A stretch of 64,000 nt of DNA from Bedellia somnulentella (lineage: Eukaryota > Arthropoda > Insecta > Lepidoptera > Bedelliidae), in assembly GCA_963576735.1 (NCBI GenBank), contig OY755188.1, forward strand, positions 14,062,323 through 14,126,322, written 5' to 3'. A program made the position numbers and the translations under genes. Below are positions 47,841 through 59,859 of the stretch, piece by piece; positions within the stretch are counted from its first letter, which is position 1, and every line of letters begins with the position of its first letter. Under the pieces are notes generated by a model. The model made no database searches. It saw only the letters and a program-made list of their open reading frames with translations, and had not been told where the DNA came from.

Positions 47841-48085
47841 AAACATACATACGTATATTGACGGCTATAACATAATATAAATACCAAAAAGGGGTAGCTA
47901 GAATTACCAAATTTTATATTCTTTAGCCACTTTTGGAATTTGAGTGGGTAAAAGATTGTAAAATGAAGGTTCTTGGTGATGGGACCAATGGCCCAATAAT
48001 CACTTAAAAGCCTGAATTCTATAAGTCGCCTTTTACGACACCACGGAATAAAATGGATAAGGGCTTTTCCAAACTAAACACCGAA
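47841..48085 (-). mobile_element. Family Q repeat, decayed
   Basis: 'catacatacgtatattgacg' to 'atggataagggctttt'; many small indels. Confidence 0.75.
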
Positions 48086-48089
48086 CAAA

Positions 48090-48290
48090 ATCGATCTAAA
48101 TGCCATCCAGTTGACATTACGCAAAGATGGTGTATTCGTACAAAACGGCGATAGCCCTGCCCCTTATCACGTGAGTACACTGTTCAAGCAAAACGTGGGT
48201 ACTCTGAAGACCAGGTGACAATGTCACGTGATGTTAAGAAGTACCTCTGCCAACCCCTTCGGGGATATTCGGCGTGAACTTTTGAGTTGA
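48090..48290 (+). mobile_element. Family P SINE 3' half with variant block
   Basis: 'aatgccatccagttgacatt' is the variant block also present at 29390-29440. Both CACGTG boxes are intact. Confidence 0.87.
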
Positions 48291-48899
48291 GTTTGAGTTT
48301 GAGGTTTTCTGTAAATCAACCTTTCGGACAAAACATATTTTATAATGTTTTTATTTTTGTTAATTATTGTCCGGGAAAATGAAAGAGCAGAGCTGATATT
48401 TAACTTAAAAAATAATTTTACTTTGTTCAACAAAATAATATTTATCATTCAGATATTTTTGCTTTGAAATATCATCATAAAATAGCGGAAAAATAAAAGG
48501 GATCGAATATGAATAAAACATTAGTATCTATATTGACCACGGGATGTGAGCGGCATCTCGCAAATACACAACACACAATACTGATTCTGAATTGACGATT
48601 TGAATAAATTGATTTTGGGTTTATGTTCCACATCTGAAATTCAATATTTCGTTTATAGTAGGATCCAAATAATGTATGATAGACGTGAAAGTTCACATAT
48701 AAGCCAAAATTGTGACACATGACCTCTCACTACCGCGTCCCGTACCTTGCTGCGGAAAGGTACCGGACCGTGCAACTCCAAATGTTAAAAAACACTATTG
48801 AATTTTGTTGTTTAAAAACTGTATTGAGTCCCTGGGACTCAGGGTGGTAAACTAAGGGTTAATATAAAAAATTAAGTTTTGATGTCATTATAAGCATTT

Positions 48900-49147
48900 A
48901 CATACATATGTATATACACACAGCTATAAATCCCGAAAAAGGGGTAGCCAGAGCTTCAGTGTTTGAAAATTCTCAACCAAATTTGGAAATTGATATGGAG
49001 GAAGATGCTAAAAATAAAGTAATGTTGGTGATGATTCTCCAACCGCATCACCCAAAAACCAATTAAAAAAACTCACACCCCTAGTCGCCTCTTAGGACAC
49101 CCGTGGGTGGAAACGGGTAATGACATTCTAAGCCGGCAATACACGGC
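48900..49147 (-). mobile_element. Family Q repeat, full length, in duplicated segment
   Basis: 'catacatatgtatatacaca' to 'ggcaatacacggc'. Confidence 0.85.
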
Positions 49148-49490
49148 AAACAACTTCCGTCCCATCATATTTTGTGAGACGTAACTTTATAACTGTGTTA
49201 GTGTATGATGTATGGTAAGGGTTGGCAGAAGATCGAGATTCAATAATAACTGTGAAATCAGGCCTATGATGTTTTGTAGCCTGCGGGGTATATTGCGCGC
49301 TTGACAAGGGAACCGGTTCGGGTTCCATTTTTATTTTAAGCTAATTTATGGAATAAGTACTCATCTTTTAGATGAATTCATGGATAAATGAATAATATAT
49401 ACGGATATATTATACTCATATCAAGCTAGCCCCAAACTAAGTGGAACTTGTGTTATGGGATACGAACTCAGAGATACTCTTCAACACTTA
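49083..49490. repeat. Duplicated segment, copy 2
   Basis: Second copy of 46060-46470, same orientation, about 3 kb away. Confidence 0.87.
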
Positions 49491-49797
49491 AATTTTTCAA
49501 CATCACGTGAGATTGTCACTTGGTATTTAGAGTACCTACGTTTTGCAAGGACAGTGTACTCACGTGATAGGGGGCAGGCCTATCGCCGTTTTGTACGAAT
49601 ACACTGTCACATGACTAAGTATGACTCAGCCATACGGGTTTCCTCACGATGTTTTCCCTCACTGTTAACAACCGTGATAAATTAACCACACATTTGTCTT
49701 TAGAAAAAACAAATTGGTGTAGGCCCGACCCGGGATTTTAACACTAGTCGTTTGCACGATAACCGGTGTTCTACCCATTGAGCTATCACGTCGTCGT
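49491..49797 (-). mobile_element. Family P SINE, near full length
   Basis: Begins at the first E-box; head ends 'gagctatcacgtcg'. Both CACGTG intact; the 3' tail region is lost. Confidence 0.92.
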
Positions 49798-49996
49798 ATT
49801 TCAATTTAGATCTAATTTAATCAGAATAATAGCTGATTTCTTTTAACATAATTGTTTTCCGTCCACGACTACATCCGCGGGCACTACATTGCTTCGCAGT
49901 CAAGTTATAAAAATATCGAACCAAATAAGTACTGAATTTTGTGGTAAATCTTTCGACCTTCCTCTTCATACGTCCATATTTGTTGATTTTGATAAT

Positions 49997-50232
49997 TATA
50001 TACTCACGGCTATAAATCCCTAGATGGGGTAGCTAGACCTAAGGAATCAGAAATTCCTCAGCCACTTTTGGAAAGTAAAGTGGGGAAAAGATGTTAAAAT
50101 AAAGATGTTGGTGATGGGTCTCCAACCGCATCGCCTAAAAATCCCTTTAAAGCCCCAATACCGTTAGTCGCCTCTTACGTACACCCGCCGGAAGAATTAG
50201 GGTAGTGCTTATCTAAGCCAACACTACATAGC
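49997..50232 (-). mobile_element. Family Q repeat, full length
   Basis: 'atatactcacggctataaat' to 'ccaacactacatag'. Confidence 0.9.
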
Positions 50233-50239
50233 AGTAATT

Positions 50240-51110
50240 ATATTACTGTTTAATTATAAATTTATGTGTTATGAATGAGACTGTATGTCAATTTATTGTC
50301 CGGTGCTAACTGAAAATGTTGTGAAGTCACACTCGCAACAATACGCTGAGTAAGCACCACTTTACTTATTTATTTTGCATCTTTTTTGTTGTGTACTGGT
50401 TAACTGTACTTTTGATTATGTATGTTAAGTTTAACGTATAAATTTCTTTCTATATTTTTATATATGGATATTATTATATATTTGATATTCAAACTATTAA
50501 TTTTAGTTAGAAATTTCTTTAAGATTGTCAATTTATTGCTTAAAATGTGCTTAGTAATCACAATAATATTAACAATTACTTTTATAAAGCACTCATCTAA
50601 AATGAGTAATGAATTACTGTCACGCAAACATAAATATCTAAAGTGGTAATTTAATAACCCTTTTAGTGAATGAGGTTATATCGTAACACCTTTTAGATTA
50701 AATTACCTTTGCAGACCGAGTAATTGTGGGCTGAAATATTACGTTAATGTTTTGAGTTAATACGATTATGTATGTTTCTAATTGTAATTCGAGATTTCGC
50801 TTTACATACATAACAATACTTAGTAAAGAACTATAGAATAGCAAATCAACCAAGGCAAGCCTTAGGGATTATGAATAACTAAAAACATATTGGCGAAAAA
50901 ATATTAATTAATTAATTCACTTTCAATTAATTCATTTATAGTTTGTATTGGATTGACCATTCTTAAGAACGTGTAAGCTGTGAAAAGTAATATCTGTTAA
51001 GTTTGTATTAATCAAAATTTCCATAATATATAATATCAGTTGATATGAAAATATATATGTTACACATAGAATGAATATTAATATTAATATTATGAATGTT
51101 AACATTGATC
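50240..51110. other. AT-rich sequence, nothing recognised
   Basis: Overlapping 75-codon frames at 50400-50650 on both strands are low-complexity and AT-driven. Confidence 0.35.
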
Positions 51111-51111
51111 T

Positions 51112-51355
51112 ATAGAGCCAATGTGGAAGTTAATGTTAGTAGAGGACGACCTCGGAGGACACATTTAGATCAAATAGAAAATGTGCTCAGAAAGGCAGGT
51201 GTCCGAAGTACGAAGAATAAAAGAGCATGTATGAAAAGATTGATGGATGTGAATGAAGCTAGAGAGGCCAGGATCGTACAAAGTGGCGATTGATAGTCTC
51301 TGCCTACCCCAATGGGAACTAACGGCGTGAGAATATGTATGTTTGTATGTATGTA
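51112..51355 (+). mobile_element. RTE-type LINE 3' end
   Basis: Encodes the ORF2 C-terminus ('VSRGRPRRTHLDQIENVL', 'KRLMDVNEAREA'), then 'ccccaatgggaactaacggc' and GTGAGAATATGTATGTTTGTATG. A 5-bp deletion (gtttgccagg to gccagg) shifts the end frame. Confidence 0.87.
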
Positions 51356-51359
51356 CATA

Positions 51360-52010
51360 GAATATGACTTACCTCTCGACATCTAGATACTTAAATTACA
51401 CATTCTTAGTCTAAAATAGCAAAACGTGGCTTCTGAATAAATTATATCACGAAGATAAAATAGAATTGCAGACATTTCATCACAATTCGCGGTCTTATAG
51501 ACAAGTTTCAGCTAAACTGAAAACTTAATTAGTCGTTCTCTAAACTTTATACAACGGTGCTACGAAGGATGTGTCTACGCGAGTGCTACTAGTTTTACGA
51601 ACAAGAGTTCGTAGTCAGTAGAGTTGTCCGTATTTTATCTCTCAAGATATTTAACTTCGTTAATGGCATAGGTGAGCAGTTTTATGACCTGCTCTACAAA
51701 ATACTAAAGCTTATTTAGTATAAATAAGGTACCATTAAGTTTGTACTGACTTAAGCTAAATTGTTTGTTTAAGCACGTCTCTAGTTCCTAGTCTTTTTCC
51801 GTCCATCTACCTGACTAAACTTTATTTTATTTACCTTTTCATCCAAACATTAACTGAAGGAGATTTGTTGGAGTGATAGGATCGCCAATTTATCATGTAA
51901 AATTGATTGATGTTCCTGTAAATATTTAAATTTGATGTAACAAAAAGAGTTTTTCTTATCCGACGACAAACAGTCAAAATGCGATTTTTACACGTATACT
52001 TACTATTATA
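51360..52010. other. Unassigned sequence
   Basis: No gene or shared repeat seen. Confidence 0.3.
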
Positions 52011-52120
52011 TACATACGTATACTCAAGGCTTTACATCTCTTTAAGAAGTAGAATTACAAACCGTGCCCAAAATCAAAGAAAAAGCACTATTACCCTTAG
52101 TAGCCTTTTATGAAAACATT
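52011..52120 (-). mobile_element. Family Q repeat, strongly decayed
   Basis: 'tacatacgtatactcaaggc' and 'attacccttagtagcctttt'. Confidence 0.55.
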
Positions 52121-52124
52121 TTTC

Positions 52125-52915
52125 ATATTTTTTTGAGAAACATTGTAAATTGATCTCTGAAAAGTAATACTAGCCAAGTGCGGTATATTTGTATTGCCAT
52201 AATTTTCCAGTATCCAATGTAAAATATTAAAATCTGTAATAAGTATATATTTAAGTTAAGCACGACACAGTAACCTTGAGAAATTTATGTTACATTGTCT
52301 ACTACATTATTAAGATCTAACTAACCCATAGGATTCTTCGTCAATGAGATATCCAACTAAGATGGTTTATTTAATTCTGGCATCTTCGATAGCCAATGAC
52401 GCAACACTGCGGTGTTATATATTTTGTCAAAAGACACAAAAAATAAATTTTAAGCCTTAGTGACATCCGAATAAAAGTCATTTCAGCCCGTTTTATAGCT
52501 ACAAATATTGTAGACGCGTAGGCGCCTAGTTGGCGACATGGTGTCGCATCTGCAAGATTGAGTCTGTTTAGAATGAAACAGATAGAAACATAAAAGCTCT
52601 GAACAGAAAGAGAAACAAGATCACATCAGAAGATATAACAGAGGTCACTTGAAGAGCGCTTATTGTTATTGATTTGGTAAGATTCTTTGTTTACTTTAAT
52701 ATGACTTAGAAGACAGTTGATATGAATTTTTTAGATTTTTATTGTTAATTAATGAATAGTTTATATAAAAAAGTAAAAAATATAGCTAGTTTTTTATTGT
52801 AAAGGAAATACCTCAGGAATTTACTTTATTGCTAGTTTATACAGGAAGTTATTATTTTATATTACAAGGTTTGACACAGAATCGAAAAATGAAATATGTT
52901 TAGAACAATGAGAAT
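52125..52915. other. Unassigned sequence
   Basis: AT-rich; no gene or family member seen. Confidence 0.3.
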
Positions 52916-52920
52916 AAAAC

Positions 52921-53056
52921 ATACATACATATACTCACGGCTAAAATTTCCTAGAAGGGTGCCAGGGTAGAATTATAAATTCCTCAGCCACTTTTGGAAG
53001 TTGAGTGGGGAAAAGGCGGTAAAATAAAGGTTTTTGGTGATGGGTCTCCAACCGCT
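52921..53056 (-). mobile_element. Family Q repeat, 3' half
   Basis: 'catacatatactcacggcta' to 'gatgggtctccaaccgc', then cut. Confidence 0.87.
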
Positions 53057-53074
53057 TTGTATAACATATTCTTC

Positions 53075-53395
53075 TTCTTATTCTTATTATGTAATTTTTT
53101 TAATTTTATTAAAATAAATAAAATAAAAAATCATTTATTTCAAAGTAAAAAGATAAATCTTTGTTTTTTGAACGTCAAAATTCAACTTAATACTAAGTTT
53201 ACTTCGGATTCGGAAGGTGTTTTGTTGAGAGAAGAACCCGTAAGAAACTCGTCAACACACATCTTTTTTTACGTCCATTACAATTTTGGTGTTAGCCCGG
53301 AAACATCCTGCACAGAGCCCTGATGACACCAAGCCACTTCATCATTAATGTAATCATTGATAGTGTAATAGGCTTTCGAACTAAGATTTCTTTTA
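53075..53395 (-). mobile_element. Retroposon 3' end, family F, copy 2
   Basis: Inverted copy of 27845-28145: 'tttgaacgtcaaaattcaac', 'aaggtgttttgttgagagaa', 'ctgatgacaccaagccactt'. Confidence 0.8.
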
Positions 53396-53399
53396 ACAG

Positions 53400-54480
53400 C
53401 TGCTTTGAATTTTGTTTCTGATAAATTTAATTTATTAGTTTTCCTACATTACTAACCCAATAACCCTTCATGTAAATATTTTTCCTTTCCTTTAAACTTA
53501 AATTTTCATCTATTTTGTGTAATCAAATTCAATTGTGTATATTTCAATTAACAGTGTAAATATAACAATACTGTCAACTGGTTTCCCAAAATACAGGCTT
53601 GCCTAGTTTGAACCCCTGTTCAAATCTGTACTGTAAATATGTCTTATCAAATTTTATTTTTTTATTTTTTTTATTTATTATTATTAATTCTAGTGGTTAA
53701 CTTATTTATTTAGATATATATTTATATTCCTGTTTGTTTCCAAGCAAATGTTTTACCTACATACATATTTAAGATACGCAAAATTACACATAAAATATTT
53801 CAGCCCACCGCACTATCCGTAAGAACAGCTATCACTATGAATATTAAATCGCTTTATCACCATTTCATATCACTTTGTTTCTCGATGAAAAATGATTCGA
53901 ACATTTACGAAACTATATTGTAAAGGTATTTTTTTGTGATCGTATCGGTTAGAGTAATCTTGCAAGTCATGTTTGGCCATAAACTATGCGAAACCTTTTT
54001 ACCTTGAGATAAGATCTATTTTCCGTGCTCGTATCACCTTGCCTTTCCTGAAAAGGTTTCCACATCATTTACAGTAAGTGTCATTTAAGGTTTACTGGAA
54101 TGTTCTTTGAAGCCAGTTTGAATTTCGAAATAGATTGTTTTGGTTCGCTTTCATTGGTTACGTGGAATAACTGCTTTGATGAGTTTACCTTAAATGGCAA
54201 GTACACATACTACTTAAATGGCATTGTCTTAAAAAAATCGACCCGCATGTCAATGAAAATAATAAACATCGCTATCAGATCATAATTTTACCGAAATAAG
54301 TATACCTTAACCTATATCTCTCGAATTTCATTTATATTATTCATCTTTTCGTAATTGCCCTTTTATTCTAATTAATATTACGAAAACCCATGATCTGCTA
54401 CCACAATTTTCAACTTAAATGCAACGAACAACAGTAACAATATGCATTGCAGCAGTGACTGTCGATTGTCACTTCATAAG
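53400..54480. other. Unassigned sequence
   Basis: AT-rich. A 61-codon frame at 54100 has no recognisable domain. Confidence 0.3.
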
Positions 54481-54481
54481 A

Positions 54482-54545
54482 TGGCGAACCTCTCTAGCTT
54501 CGGTTACATCCATCAATCTTTACATTCATACTCTTATTCTGTGAT
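54482..54545 (-). mobile_element. RTE-type LINE C-terminal fragment
   Basis: The minus strand shows 'agagtatgaatgtaaagatt' and 'gatggatgtaaccgaagcta', matching the ORF2 end at 57300. Confidence 0.65.
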
Positions 54546-54710
54546 TATTATTTGATTATTTATATCATTATTATTTCCATAGAAACAATGTGTGCTAAGA
54601 AAATATTCAAAAGAAGTTTCCTACTCCACTCAGATTAAAATTGTATGTGCAGTAACGTCAGCTCATGAAACATAACATGTTATTTAAGTAGCAATGACGG
54701 GTTTCTTCTA

Positions 54711-54775
54711 AAACGGTCGCCCGGGGTCTGTGGGCGGGCGGTTGGGCGGGCGGCGACGGAATGGAGCCTAGAACA
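54711..54775. other. Short GC-rich patch
   Basis: 'gggcgggcggttgggcgggc' in AT-rich surroundings. Function unknown. Confidence 0.4.
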
Positions 54776-54800
54776 TGCTATACTTTAAACTTCATATTGA

Positions 54801-54897
54801 CAATGGGTATTAGCTTCTCTGCGGTGTCTGAAAATATCGTGAGGAAATCTGCATGTCTAAGTTGTATAAATTGTATGCAAAAGTGTAACTGTACTAT
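54801..54897 (+). mobile_element. Family P SINE, decayed fragment
   Basis: 'aatatcgtgaggaaatctgc' and 'atgtctaagttgta' match the body of P in plus orientation. Confidence 0.5.
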
Positions 54898-55151
54898 ACG
54901 GTAATGGGGACTGCCACCTTTTGATTTGATTTCATTGGCTAGGCCCAAATTCGGCACTATGAACTACGGGGATTTTTACTTTATCGGTGAGATGAATGTG
55001 ATATAATCATACGATAGGCTTAAAAATAGGCTAGTTTTGTTATGAACATTGTGGTCCAGTTGTTAGACAGCAAAAGGCTAAAGTTCATAGGTTTCAATCT
55101 TGCTTAGGTAGGATACTAAAGTCAATTGTTTTGAAGTAGCTAAAAATATTT

Positions 55152-55378
55152 GTTATAACATAACATAAACATAACGGGGTTGGCAGAGGTACCAATACTT
55201 CTGAACTCACATGGCAAGCGCCATCTAGTTTCCAGAGAAGGTACCCACGTTTTGCTTAGACAGTGTACTCACGTGATAGGGGGCAGGCCTATCGCCGTTT
55301 TGTACGAATACACTGTCACATGACTAAGTACAACTCAGCCATGTGGGTTTCCTCACGATGTTTTCCCTCACCGTTGTT
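55152..55378 (-). mobile_element. Family P SINE, head lost
   Basis: 'cataacataaacataacggg' tail to 'ttttccctcaccgtt'. Second E-box intact; the first region is replaced by 'ctcacatggcaagcgcc'. Confidence 0.87.
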
Positions 55379-55379
55379 T

Positions 55380-56115
55380 AATTCGGTATGCAAAGTTTTT
55401 TTTTGGTATTTATTAAATATTTTTATTCGATAGTAAATACGAAAATAAAAGACCAATTTGAATATTTTCCATTTAAAATGAGTAATTGTAAAGTTATGAT
55501 TTTTTAAAGATTGTTCAACTTTTGTACTTAATGACATCATCGATTGATAAAATCTCGTAGCGACATGCAAATGAAGCGAAATGTTTTATAAAAATGTTGC
55601 TGATTGCGAAACATATCACGAATTTGTGATGTCAAATGAAATTATTACGATATTATACTAAACAAACCTATGATTTTCTATATCTATATGTCTTTGAAAC
55701 AACATTGAAGGTCTAACACTGTTACAGTTTTTTGATAAAATAAAAGTCATCTTAGCTTCAATTGATATAATTTCAAGAAAATATTGTTTATAACCATATT
55801 ATCTCGAAATGGTTTTGTAATCAGCATCACTTTAGTAAAACTTTGCATACCGAATTGTTATAAACAGTTTAAAAATGTACTAGAATGTAAACTTATCGCT
55901 TATTTTCGGGCGGTTATTATAGTAGGTATAAGTAAAATAATTATATTGTCATTTGATTTAATTCTGTAGAAGAGCTGTTAAAAAAGAGAGAAGAAAGACA
56001 TCCTTTAAATCTGATTAAATGAAGAGCCAATAGTCACGTCCTCCTCAGTACTTGCTACGAATCTGCTACGAGGGTCAGGCGTTCACCTCTACTAGCAATT
56101 TACTCGTAGTCGTCT
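55380..56115. other. Unassigned sequence
   Basis: AT-rich; no gene recognised. Confidence 0.3.
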
Positions 56116-56116
56116 A

Positions 56117-56205
56117 TATACTCACGACTGTAAATCCCTAGAAAAGGTAGCCAAAGCTTCGGAATGAAAATGCCTCAGCCGCTTTTGGAAGTTGAATAGG
56201 GAAAA
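56117..56205 (-). mobile_element. Family Q 3' fragment
   Basis: 'atatactcacgactgtaaat' to 'ttttggaagttgaatagg'. Confidence 0.8.
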
Positions 56206-56644
56206 ATATTGTTTTTGTACATCCATCAATGATATAATAAGGCACAAAAATAATTCTACAAGCAAATATTTCCTCCATTCATGCGTACAGCCAGCGGGCT
56301 CAAAGGTTCAGTTTCAGTAATTAAGGTTCGAGTGTGGTTGACATGATAGAAAATAATTTCATGTTGATCTTTTGCTCATCGAAATATATTTCTTTCAGTA
56401 CTCGGAAATAATATAATTTTCGTTATAATTTATTTAATAAGCGAAATTAAACGTCTAGGGGCAATGGCCGGTTTTTAAATATAAGCTTTCATTCCTATAT
56501 TACCTTTTTTAATACAATCTTTCATTTCAAGTAATAAATCTCTCACGTTCTATTTCAAATTCTAAAAATGTAACATGGTTATTAGTAATAAAAAATAAAA
56601 TACAAAGGTATCTTTTAAATAAATTAAACCATTATGATGAATAA

Positions 56645-56800
56645 ATGACCAAAGGCAGGCGTCCGAAGTATGAAGAATAAAAGAAAATGTATAAGAAGAT
56701 TGATGGATGTAAACTAAGCCAGAGAGGTTTGTCAGGATCGTACAAAGTGGCGATCGATAGCCTTTGCCTACCCCAATGGGACCTAATGGCGTGAGTCATA
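56645..56800 (+). mobile_element. RTE-type LINE 3' end, tail lost
   Basis: 'aggcgtccgaagta' to 'ccccaatgggacctaatggc'. A TAA replaces a Glu codon within the C-terminus, so it is broken. Confidence 0.82.
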
Positions 56801-57059
56801 AACTATGTATAATACAAGCAATAATTAATTTTTTTCTTTCTCTCAATTTCGTTCTGGAAAATTCTCTTGTACAGACTACTCGATCGTAAAGGTGATGTTT
56901 GGTCCTAGCACAGACTCCGGTCTATTCGGACTGCCTTCGGAAACAAAGGCCCACAGTATACTACTACTCGTCCTAAATGCTCGTCTTCTATTGACATTCC
57001 CATTCATGAAACAAGTATCAAATATTCATAAAAATATAAGGCCATAAATAAATAAATAA

Positions 57060-57430
57060 AGGTTATGTGATCGTGTGAGGAATTATGCGATTCGTGAAAG
57101 GTGTGGTGTAAAAGATGATATTGTAAGAAATATGGTTTGGGCACATAGAGAGGATGGATGACAGTAAAGTGGTGAAAGAGATCTAAAGAGCCAATGTGGA
57201 AGGTAATGTTAGTAGAGGACGACCTCGGAGGACACTTTTAGATCAAATAGAAAATGTGCTCATAACGGCAGGTGTCAGAAGTACGAAAAATAAAAGAGCA
57301 TGTATGCAAAGATTGATGGATGTGAATGAAGCTAGAGAGGTTTGCCAGGATCGTACAAAGTGGCGATCGATAGTCTCTGCCTACCCCAATGGGAACTAAC
57401 GGCGTGAGAATATGTATGTATGTATGTATA
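57060..57430 (+). mobile_element. RTE-type LINE 3' end, longest copy
   Basis: About 340 bp of ORF2 C-terminus (frames 'ERCGVKDDIVRNMVWAHRED' and, after a shift, 'GNVSRGRPRRTLLDQIENVL' to 'KWRSIVSAYPNGN' and TAA). A short 3' UTR and (ATGT)n tail follow. Confidence 0.9.
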
Positions 57431-57434
57431 AGGC

Positions 57435-58900
57435 CATAAAAGTGATACTGGCAATAATTGCATTAAAACATTCGGATAAAAAGATTATTGGCGACTTTAA
57501 TACAAATATTTTTTTTCTTTATGATACACGGATGTTTAACTATATAATCACTGTTTGTTAAGAATAATTTTCTTAAATTATTATTACAGTGATAACAAGT
57601 TTTGACATACTTGCTTTTTAGGTAGTAAATATATAGTTTCATCATTTTTAGAGTCTCTTAAAATCCCATTCATATCTAATTAAAGTAATCTTAAAACAGC
57701 AAATTCTTCCTAAAGTGAGGTAAAAGCAAACAACTTTGTGTCCCAATCCCAACCCAATCCGATAATGGCTGCGAGGCTCCTGTTTGTTAATTTGTTTAAA
57801 TTGATTAGTGTCCGCCGCCGCTGTCCGCAACCGTGTTATAGGTTTTTCATTAAAACTTGCGATTCAGCATTTTGCACTCACTTTAGCAAATTTCAATTTT
57901 AAACTTTCAGTAAAAGTTATTTTCCTAAATGACGTGTAATATTTGTTTTGAATGAACAAAAAAGAAAAACATAACAAAACAAACGCAGATATACTCACAG
58001 CTGTTAACCCAAAAAGATAAATTATTGTCAACTATCGTTTATTTTTTGCACCTGTCAATAAATTAAAGATTATGGTTATTATAGTTTATTTATGTGACAC
58101 CTTTGCAGTGTCAGCTTAGAAACCATATTTTTGTTTGAGGGTGTCCTTAGAGGTGTCTTTGGAGTGTAAGGATATTTACTATCTCTTTATTTTACAATCT
58201 TTACCCACTCAAAGTTAGAATTTTAAGAGTTCTGGCATCGCCTTTTTGTATATATAGTCGTAAGTATTGAGATAATAATATGATATATTATTTTTCATCA
58301 TTAAATTTATGCAGCGTTAATCCCCAGAAACTTGTATAAGTTGTCTGTACAGAGAGTCACATAGCAACGAAATACAATGACAATATTATGAAAACGGAAA
58401 GAAACTAAAATTCGTCAACCAATCTGGCTCACGCGATCAGTGTCATGACACACCTTTCATAACACTCATTTTGTGAGACCGACCTTGACAAAAACCTTCT
58501 AGTTTTATTTCAAACATTGCTTTGCTTTACGCTGGAACTTGTAACCTTTAGGTTTCTAAGCTAATGCATGCGACAAAAATCATCAATCAAGTTTTATACA
58601 ATACTCTTCCATTACTGACTAATTGAGTAATGAAAATTGACAGCCGAAACCACTAGGCGCAGTGGAATTCTTTGGGAAGTGTCTAGTAGTGTGTATTTAA
58701 ACGGCAACGGGAAAACAAGAACTCATTTGTAAAGCCTGATTTTTATCAGTATGTGTTTTTATTAAAGAACTATAATAGGGTTATTAAAGTATATAAATTA
58801 TCAATTAAATTGTCATAAATAAATTATATGCAGTAATATTATTTGTACTAAATGTATTCATTTTGATGTGTAATGTAGAAATTTCTATTCCAAACGTATT
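57435..58900. other. Mostly unassigned sequence
   Basis: Only faint traces of family Q at about 57988-58013 and 58094-58265. No gene. Confidence 0.35.
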
Positions 58901-59010
58901 TAAAAGTACAAACAGAGCATAATTTAAATCTTTTTGTTCATGAAAACCTCATGTGGGGATTATTATTAATAAATAAAGAATAAATAAAGGAAAGAAAAAT
59001 TTCGACACAG

Positions 59011-59084
59011 GCGGGAATCGAACCCGCGACCTCGGGTATACGCCCCGACGCTCTGCCAATTGAGCCACCGTGTCAATGGCTGCC
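59011..59084 (-). repeat. tRNA-like unit, complete, in family T copy 2
   Basis: On the minus strand all four stems pair, the T stem GCGGG/CCCGC perfectly. Anticodon loop GCGTATA, with C33. Confidence 0.72.
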
Positions 59085-59146
59085 AGCGCGAAATTCTTCT
59101 ATCCTTTTTTTCTTTTACACGTTTAAGTAGTGTTTGCGTTTCCTAC

Positions 59147-59208
59147 CTCAATTGGCAGAGCGTCGGGGCGTATACCCGAGGTCTCGGGTTCGATTCCCGC
59201 CTGTGTCG
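59147..59208 (+). repeat. tRNA-like unit, 5' acceptor lost, in family T copy 2
   Basis: D arm onward only ('caattggcagagcgtcgggg' to 'cgcctgtgtcg'); mirror image of the unit at 59011. Confidence 0.75.
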
Positions 59209-59707
59209 AAATTTTTCTTTCCTTTATGTATTCTTTATTTATTTACAAACAGTACAGTTTTGCAGAAATTTATTTAAACAGTAAAGCCACAAAAGTTGTA
59301 AACAGCTTATGAAGTTACCATCTTATTTTTCATGCAAATAAAGTAATGAATATTTGATGACATGCAAATCATGTCAACACCTTGTTTTACTAAATGACTT
59401 GTTCTTCTTTGCAGGTACTCTCGTCACGAAGATGAATATTTCGATCTTTATTCAATCTTTAATTTGATTGTAAGGCAAAAATATGTGAAGTTCAGCTAAC
59501 TAAACAAACGAAAAGGTTGGTATATTATAATTGTGCAAGTAATTTGTGTCTTCGTATGAAGTACGATTTTTTTTATGTTTAACATACTACGAATTTTTTT
59601 ATATATAACATATCTTTTGTATTTCGCTTGTGACATCACTCCTCCTAAACGGCTGGGCCGATCTCTACCAAACTTTCCATGACGGTCATAAGCATGCGAG
59701 AGCGAGT

Positions 59708-59853
59708 ACCAGAAGAACAAGCACGAGCGCTATTTTATCGACACGATAGCGGTTAGTATGAGATGGCAGTATACGATACTAAGTAAGTGCGTAAGAGATG
59801 GCTGTTTTATCCCACGCGATAATTAGTTTAAACACCGCTCGTACTAGCCGGGC
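59708..59853 (+). repeat. Dispersed repeat family D, copy 1
   Basis: 'acaagcacgagcgctatttt' to 'accgctcgtactagccgggc'; the second copy is at 61018-61163. Confidence 0.9.
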
Positions 59854-59859
59854 TCATCG

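Larger units (their letters stand above)
58916..59244 (-). mobile_element. Family T retroposon (twin tRNA-like units), copy 2
   Basis: Flanked by TSD ACAAACAG (58908-58915, 59245-59252). Contains two tRNA-like units in inverted orientation (about 59011-59084 minus, 59147-59208 plus). They are parts of about 95-bp arms (58972-59064 and 59147-59243) that are almost perfectly complementary. The spacer and the tail 'ctcatgtggggattatt' also occur in copy 1. Confidence 0.88.
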
